A stretch of DNA of 8,412 nucleotides. Source: an uncultured Acetobacteraceae bacterium. Its GTDB lineage: Bacteria > Pseudomonadota > Alphaproteobacteria > Acetobacterales > Acetobacteraceae. A program made the translations under genes and the position numbers. Below the pieces are notes generated by a model. That model was not told the DNA's origin. It made no database searches and was given only the letters and a program-made list of their open reading frames with translations. Location of the stretch: contig CALGVL010000362.1 in NCBI GenBank assembly GCA_937930165.1, positions 1 to 8,412 of the forward strand, in the 5' to 3' direction. Each line of letters opens with the position of its first letter. The first letter of the stretch is position 1. Below, piece by piece: positions 5,742 through 8,412 of the stretch.

Positions 5742-6737
5742 TCAGTCGAGCTGCGCGCCGGAGATCTTCACCAGCCGCTCCCAGCGCGGCGTCTCCTCCC
5801 GGATGCGCGCGGCGAGGGCGGCCGGGCTCTCGCTGGTGATGACGGTATAGCCGAGAGGGCGCAGCCGCTCGGCCAGTTCGGGCTGGGCGGCGGCGGTCCG
5901 CACCGCCCGGAAGAGCTGCCCGATCACCGGCTCCGGGGTCCCGGCCGGGGCCATGATGGCGCTCCAGGTTTGGATATCGATATCGCCGAGGCCAAGCTGC
6001 GGGAATTCGGCGAGGCCCGGTATCTGGGGCAGAATCGGCAGGCGCTTCGCGCTGCTGACTGCCAGCGGCTTGAACTTGCCGCTCTCCACATGCGGCATCA
6101 GGGCGGGCATGACGTCGAACATCATGTCGATGGTGCCGGCCAGCAGATCGTTGATGGCCGGGGCGCCGCCGCGATAGGGCACATGGGTGATGCGGGCACC
6201 GGTGGCTCGGTTCACCGCCTCGATCGTCAGGTGGCTGGTCGTGCCGGTGCCGGAGGAGCCCATCCGCACCTCATCCGGATGCGCCTTGGCCCAGGCGATC
6301 AGGCTCGGGAAATCGGTCCAGCCTCGCTTCGCTGCGGTGTCGGCATTCACCACGCAGAGCACGGCGCCGGTGATGATCTCCGAGACGGGCGCCATGTCCT
6401 TCTGCGGATCGAAGGGAAGCTGCCGGTACAGGAAGGGCGCGGCGCAGAGCGTCGTCACGGCGATGATGCCGATGGTCGTGCCATCCGGTGTCGCCTTGGC
6501 CAGCGCGTCGGCGCCGATATTGCCGCCGGCGCCGCCGCGATTCTCGACCACCACGGTCTGGCCGAGGGCCGGGCCCAGTCGCTCTGCGATCAGGCGGCCA
6601 AGGATGTCTACCGCCCCGCCGGGCGGGAAGGGCACGATCAACCGCACCGGCCGCCCGCCACCGACGGGTTGGGCCAGGGCGGCGGGGGCGGTCAGCAGCC
6701 CGGCGCTGCCCAGGAGAAAATCACGTCGTGCCGGCAT
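5742..6737 (-). CDS. Tripartite tricarboxylate transporter (Bug/TctC) solute-binding protein
   Basis: The 331-residue protein belongs to the Bug family of periplasmic binding proteins, which bind carboxylates and related solutes. The N-terminus MPARRDFLLGSAGLL is a Tat-like signal (R4-R5, then F and L) ending near ALAQ. Family hallmarks follow: RLIVPFPPGGAVDILGR, then VVENRGGAGGNIGADALAKA, then MGSSGTGTTSHL and THVPYRGGAPAINDLLAG, with D-x-MFD in the second lobe. Length is typical. The ATG at 6737 is chosen because the signal peptide starts here and GAGGAG lies 9 nt upstream; the frame stays open for another 700 bp only because of GC bias. No TctA/TctB membrane partners are nearby, which is usual for the many orphan Bug proteins. 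The substrate cannot be predicted. It lies 62 bp downstream of the Nudix gene on the same strand. Confidence 0.95.
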   Translation of the reverse strand: MPARRDFLLGSAGLLTAPAALAQPVGGGRPVRLIVPFPPGGAVDILGRLIAERLGPALGQTVVVENRGGAGGNIGADALAKATPDGTTIGIIAVTTLCAAPFLYRQLPFDPQKDMAPVSEIITGAVLCVVNADTAAKRGWTDFPSLIAWAKAHPDEVRMGSSGTGTTSHLTIEAVNRATGARITHVPYRGGAPAINDLLAGTIDMMFDVMPALMPHVESGKFKPLAVSSAKRLPILPQIPGLAEFPQLGLGDIDIQTWSAIMAPAGTPEPVIGQLFRAVRTAAAQPELAERLRPLGYTVITSESPAALAARIREETPRWERLVKISGAQLD

Positions 6738-6763
6738 AGTCCTGTCTCCTCTATCCTCCCAAC

Positions 6764-6797
6764 CTGCCGGCGAGACGAAAGCATGGCAAGCCGGCGG
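6764..6797 (-). terminator. Possible weak hairpin between Nudix and Bug genes
   Basis: Two copies of the self-complementary GCCGGC (6766-6771 and 6790-6795) could pair, extended by one wobble and one G-C pair, around an 18-nt loop. On the minus strand it is followed by TTGGG, not a proper T run. Self-complementary GC hexamers are common at this GC content, so this is weak evidence for a terminator after the Nudix gene. Confidence 0.15.
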
Positions 6798-6799
6798 CG

Positions 6800-7228
6800 T
6801 CAGACCCGGCTGCGGGCGAGGGAGATTACCCGCAGGACATCTGGCGTCAGGTCGAAACTCGGCAGTTCCTCCGGCAGCGCCCAGGCCACGGCGGCGACAT
6901 CGTCGCCCGGCCGCGCCACGCCGGCGGTCCAGCGGCCGCAATAGTCCACGATCGTGTAGTGGAAGCGGACCGCATTCTTCTCGTCGCGGCTGATCGCATC
7001 CACCACCGCGGCGACTTCCAGCGGCCCGACCTCGATCCCAGTCTCCTCCAGCAGCTCCCGCCGCGCCGCTGCCTCGGCCCGCTCGCCCACCTGCTGCGCT
7101 CCGCCGGGCAGCGACCACATGCCGAGGCGCGGCGGCTTGCCTCGCTGCACCAGCAGCACCCGGTCGCCGTCGAAGGCGACGACGCCGATCCCGACCCAGG
7201 GCCGATCCGGATACTCGCGCTCGCTCAC
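6800..7228 (-). CDS. Nudix hydrolase
   Basis: This 142-residue protein is a cytoplasmic Mg-dependent hydrolase of nucleoside diphosphates linked to another moiety. It shows WSLPGG (38-43) and a complete Nudix box G43-x5-E49-x7-R57-E58-L-L-E61-E62-T-G64-I65, so it should be catalytically competent. The overall form resembles the short ADP-ribose pyrophosphatase/MutT-like group, but the substrate cannot be fixed. A GTG start at 7228 is chosen: it overlaps the stop of the upstream DUF4340 gene as GTGA, a standard coupling arrangement, and the protein begins directly before the first strand (WVGIGVVAF). The longer in-frame extension upstream overlaps the neighbour's coding sequence and looks like out-of-frame noise. 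It is the last gene of the GldG-DUF4340-Nudix set. Confidence 0.92.
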   Translation of the reverse strand: MSEREYPDRPWVGIGVVAFDGDRVLLVQRGKPPRLGMWSLPGGAQQVGERAEAAARRELLEETGIEVGPLEVAAVVDAISRDEKNAVRFHYTIVDYCGRWTAGVARPGDDVAAVAWALPEELPSFDLTPDVLRVISLARSRV

Positions 7229-8271
7229 CTGGCAGGCTCGGCCTCGGTTGCACCGGGCTGGGCGGCGGATTGGCGGGCGGCCAGATCCTCCGGGCGCGGG
7301 ATGAAGGCCTTCTCCTTCCATGCCCCGACCTGGTAGGCCCAGCCCTGCCAGCGGGCATCGAGACCCTTCGCCTCCTCGCCGCCCTCGGCGCGCAGGCGGA
7401 TCCAGAGCGTGTCGCCATCCTTGTGCGGCGCCACCGTGATAGCCGAGCCATCGGCCAGCTCGAAACGACTCTCGCCCAGTGCGGTGCCAGGAATCTCCGC
7501 CGCCGGCTTCACGTCGATGAAAGTGAGGAATTCGAAGGCGCGCCCGATCTCATCCAGTGTCACCTCGTCGGAGGGGGGGGCCTCCGCCGGCTCGGCAAGG
7601 CGCAGCTTCGCCTCAGCCTCCTCCCCCCGCAGCAGCACCAGCACGGGCTGATCCTTCCGTTGCACGGTAACGCGCCGGATCCGGCCATGCGGCAGGTTGG
7701 CGATGTCACGGTCGAGCCAGAGCTGCGGATCGGCATCCGCCGGCAGGCGTCCCTCGGCCAGCCAGGACTGGTTCTGCCCGGGGCGGCGCACATAGACGCT
7801 TTCGGGGACATTGCCCTGGGTGCGGACCCGGCGGCGCCCGATGATCAGCTCGGCGATCGCGCCGCCCTGCGCATCCAGCACGCGGAGCAGCAGGGCGGTG
7901 CTGCCGGCATTCATCGGGTCGTCAACGCCGAGCCGGTCGAATTGGGTGGGATCAGAGGTGCGGGCCTCGGCAAGGCGCAATTCAGTCAGGCCCACCAGCA
8001 ATTCGCGCACCCGTTCCGGGCGAACCGGATAGCCGCCCTTTGCAGGCAGCACCCAGGCCTCGCCCCGGCGCTGCAATTCCAGCTTCGCGTCGTGCTTGCT
8101 GATCTCGATCCGGCTGGCCCCTTGCAGCCTCTCGGCCAGCCCCTCGAAGGCGAGGCCCCCCTGGGCGCCCGGCGCGGGGCCTTGCTGTGCCGTCTCCGGC
8201 GTCAGGACCAGGGCGCCGCCGACCGTGGCAATGGCCGCGGCGCCAAGCAGGAGAAGCGTTCGGCGGTTCAT
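7225..8271 (-). CDS. DUF4340 domain-containing membrane-anchored protein
   Basis: The 348-residue protein has one N-terminal hydrophobic segment (about 4-24, after MNRR) that is either an anchor or a signal, so the remainder is probably periplasmic. Residues 50-210 fit the DUF4340 pattern I recall: RIEI, LELQRRGEAWVLPAKGGYP, a leucine-rich helix ELLVGLTELRLAE, DRLGVDDP, a strand with AELIIGRR, YVRRPGQNQSWLAEG and LWLDRDIANL. DUF4340 proteins commonly follow the GldG-like component of 'gliding motility-associated' ABC transporters, also in non-gliding bacteria, which fits the upstream fragment here. The ATG at 8271 has AGGAGG 9 nt upstream, overlapping the preceding stop region. The acidic middle (about 218-238) and the Ala/Pro/Glu-rich last 25 residues look disordered. 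An 8-base homopolymer sits inside the gene. The transported substrate and biochemical role are unknown. Confidence 0.85.
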   Translation of the reverse strand: MNRRTLLLLGAAAIATVGGALVLTPETAQQGPAPGAQGGLAFEGLAERLQGASRIEISKHDAKLELQRRGEAWVLPAKGGYPVRPERVRELLVGLTELRLAEARTSDPTQFDRLGVDDPMNAGSTALLLRVLDAQGGAIAELIIGRRRVRTQGNVPESVYVRRPGQNQSWLAEGRLPADADPQLWLDRDIANLPHGRIRRVTVQRKDQPVLVLLRGEEAEAKLRLAEPAEAPPSDEVTLDEIGRAFEFLTFIDVKPAAEIPGTALGESRFELADGSAITVAPHKDGDTLWIRLRAEGGEEAKGLDARWQGWAYQVGAWKEKAFIPRPEDLAARQSAAQPGATEAEPAR

Positions 8272-8280
8272 GTCAGGCCG

Positions 8281-8286
8281 CCTCCT
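8281..8286 (-). promoter_or_regulatory. Strong ribosome-binding site for the DUF4340 gene
   Basis: AGGAGG on the minus strand begins in the stop codon of the upstream GldG-like gene and lies 9 nt before the ATG at 8271. This fixes the start and suggests coupled translation. Confidence 0.75.
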
Positions 8287-8412
8287 CAGGACCGGGCCGC
8301 GGCGCGGCGGCGGGCGCGGACCACCGCCAGGCCGATGGCGAAGAAGGTCAGGAGCGTGGGCACCAGGGCGATGTTGACGATGCGGAGCAGGGTCTCTAGC
8401 CTCTCGATGTCC
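8286..8412 (-). CDS. GldG-like ABC transporter component, C-terminal fragment
   Basis: Only the last 41 residues are in the window; the gene starts beyond its right edge. The fragment reads DIERLETLLRIVNIALVP, then a hydrophobic helix (TLLTFFAIGLAVV) and a basic end RARRRAAARS. This matches the C-terminal end of GldG-type proteins (the large extracytoplasmic 'substrate-binding' component of gliding motility-associated ABC transporters), which finish with a single membrane helix and Arg-rich tail just before a DUF4340 gene. The assignment leans on the neighbour as much as on the short sequence. The stop is 14 bp before the DUF4340 start, so the genes are almost certainly one operon. An ATPase and a permease gene are expected beyond the window. 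Confidence 0.65.
   Translation of the reverse strand, partial: DIERLETLLRIVNIALVPTLLTFFAIGLAVVRARRRAAARS

Noticed and set aside
5970..6944. Plus-strand open frames over the Bug gene and Nudix end
   Set aside because: They run across two well-supported minus-strand genes and encode low-complexity Arg/Gly/His-rich sequence.
7229..7321. N-terminal extension of the Nudix protein to an ATG at 7321
   Set aside because: It would overlap the DUF4340 gene by about 97 bp and adds Pro/Arg-rich sequence with no family match; the GTG in the GTGA overlap is better.
6738..7451. Upstream extension of the Bug gene frame, which could suggest a fusion
   Set aside because: The extension runs through the Nudix and DUF4340 genes out of frame and is Arg/Ala-rich; the signal peptide and ribosome-binding site place the start at 6737.
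1..8412. tRNA, rRNA, CRISPR array, insertion sequence or phage attachment site
   Set aside because: No cloverleaf-like segments, regularly spaced repeats, terminal inverted repeats or transposase motifs were seen on reading both strands.

Overview
The window is very GC-rich, densely packed bacterial chromosome. The gene families and order (Ppx/GppA phosphatase tail, rlmE, guaB; a CtrA-like regulator; a Bug-type solute-binding protein; a Gld-type ABC transporter tail with a DUF4340 protein) suggest an alphaproteobacterium, most likely Acetobacteraceae (Roseomonas-like). That placement rests on recalled family resemblance, not on a search. I see no RNA genes, mobile elements, CRISPR arrays or phage genes.

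Left block, plus strand (1-2562): the C-terminal end of a Ppx/GppA-family phosphatase, then rlmE (23S rRNA 2'-O-methyltransferase) 13 bp later, then guaB (IMP dehydrogenase) after a 99-bp gap. This is a housekeeping nucleotide, ppGpp/polyphosphate and ribosome cluster. guaB converges on the next block with only 23 bp between stops.

Middle minus-strand pair (2586-4223): an OmpR/PhoB-type response regulator whose DNA-binding half closely resembles CtrA but whose receiver half has lost most phosphorylation residues, followed 72 bp downstream by an exported SLT-type lytic transglycosylase. A 277-bp non-coding region (4224-4500) separates the regulator from the divergent msrP gene. It is relatively AT-rich and holds a perfect -35 hexamer facing the regulator, overlapped by a degenerate CtrA-like site.

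msrP unit, plus strand (4501-5741): a Tat-exported molybdopterin methionine-sulfoxide reductase, translationally coupled (TGATG) to an unrecognised 95-residue two-helix membrane protein. The usual heme membrane partner MsrQ is not at this position.

Right block, minus strand (5742-8412): the end of a GldG-like ABC transporter component, a DUF4340 membrane-anchored protein and a Nudix hydrolase form a tight operon (14-bp gap, then a 4-bp GTGA overlap). After 62 bp comes an orphan Bug/TctC-type periplasmic binding protein. Its stop codon abuts the stop of the small membrane protein in a shared TGATCA.

I find no obvious new multi-gene defence or mobile system. The items most worth a second look are the phosphorylation-degenerate CtrA-like regulator paired with a cell-wall enzyme, and the small membrane protein coupled to msrP.
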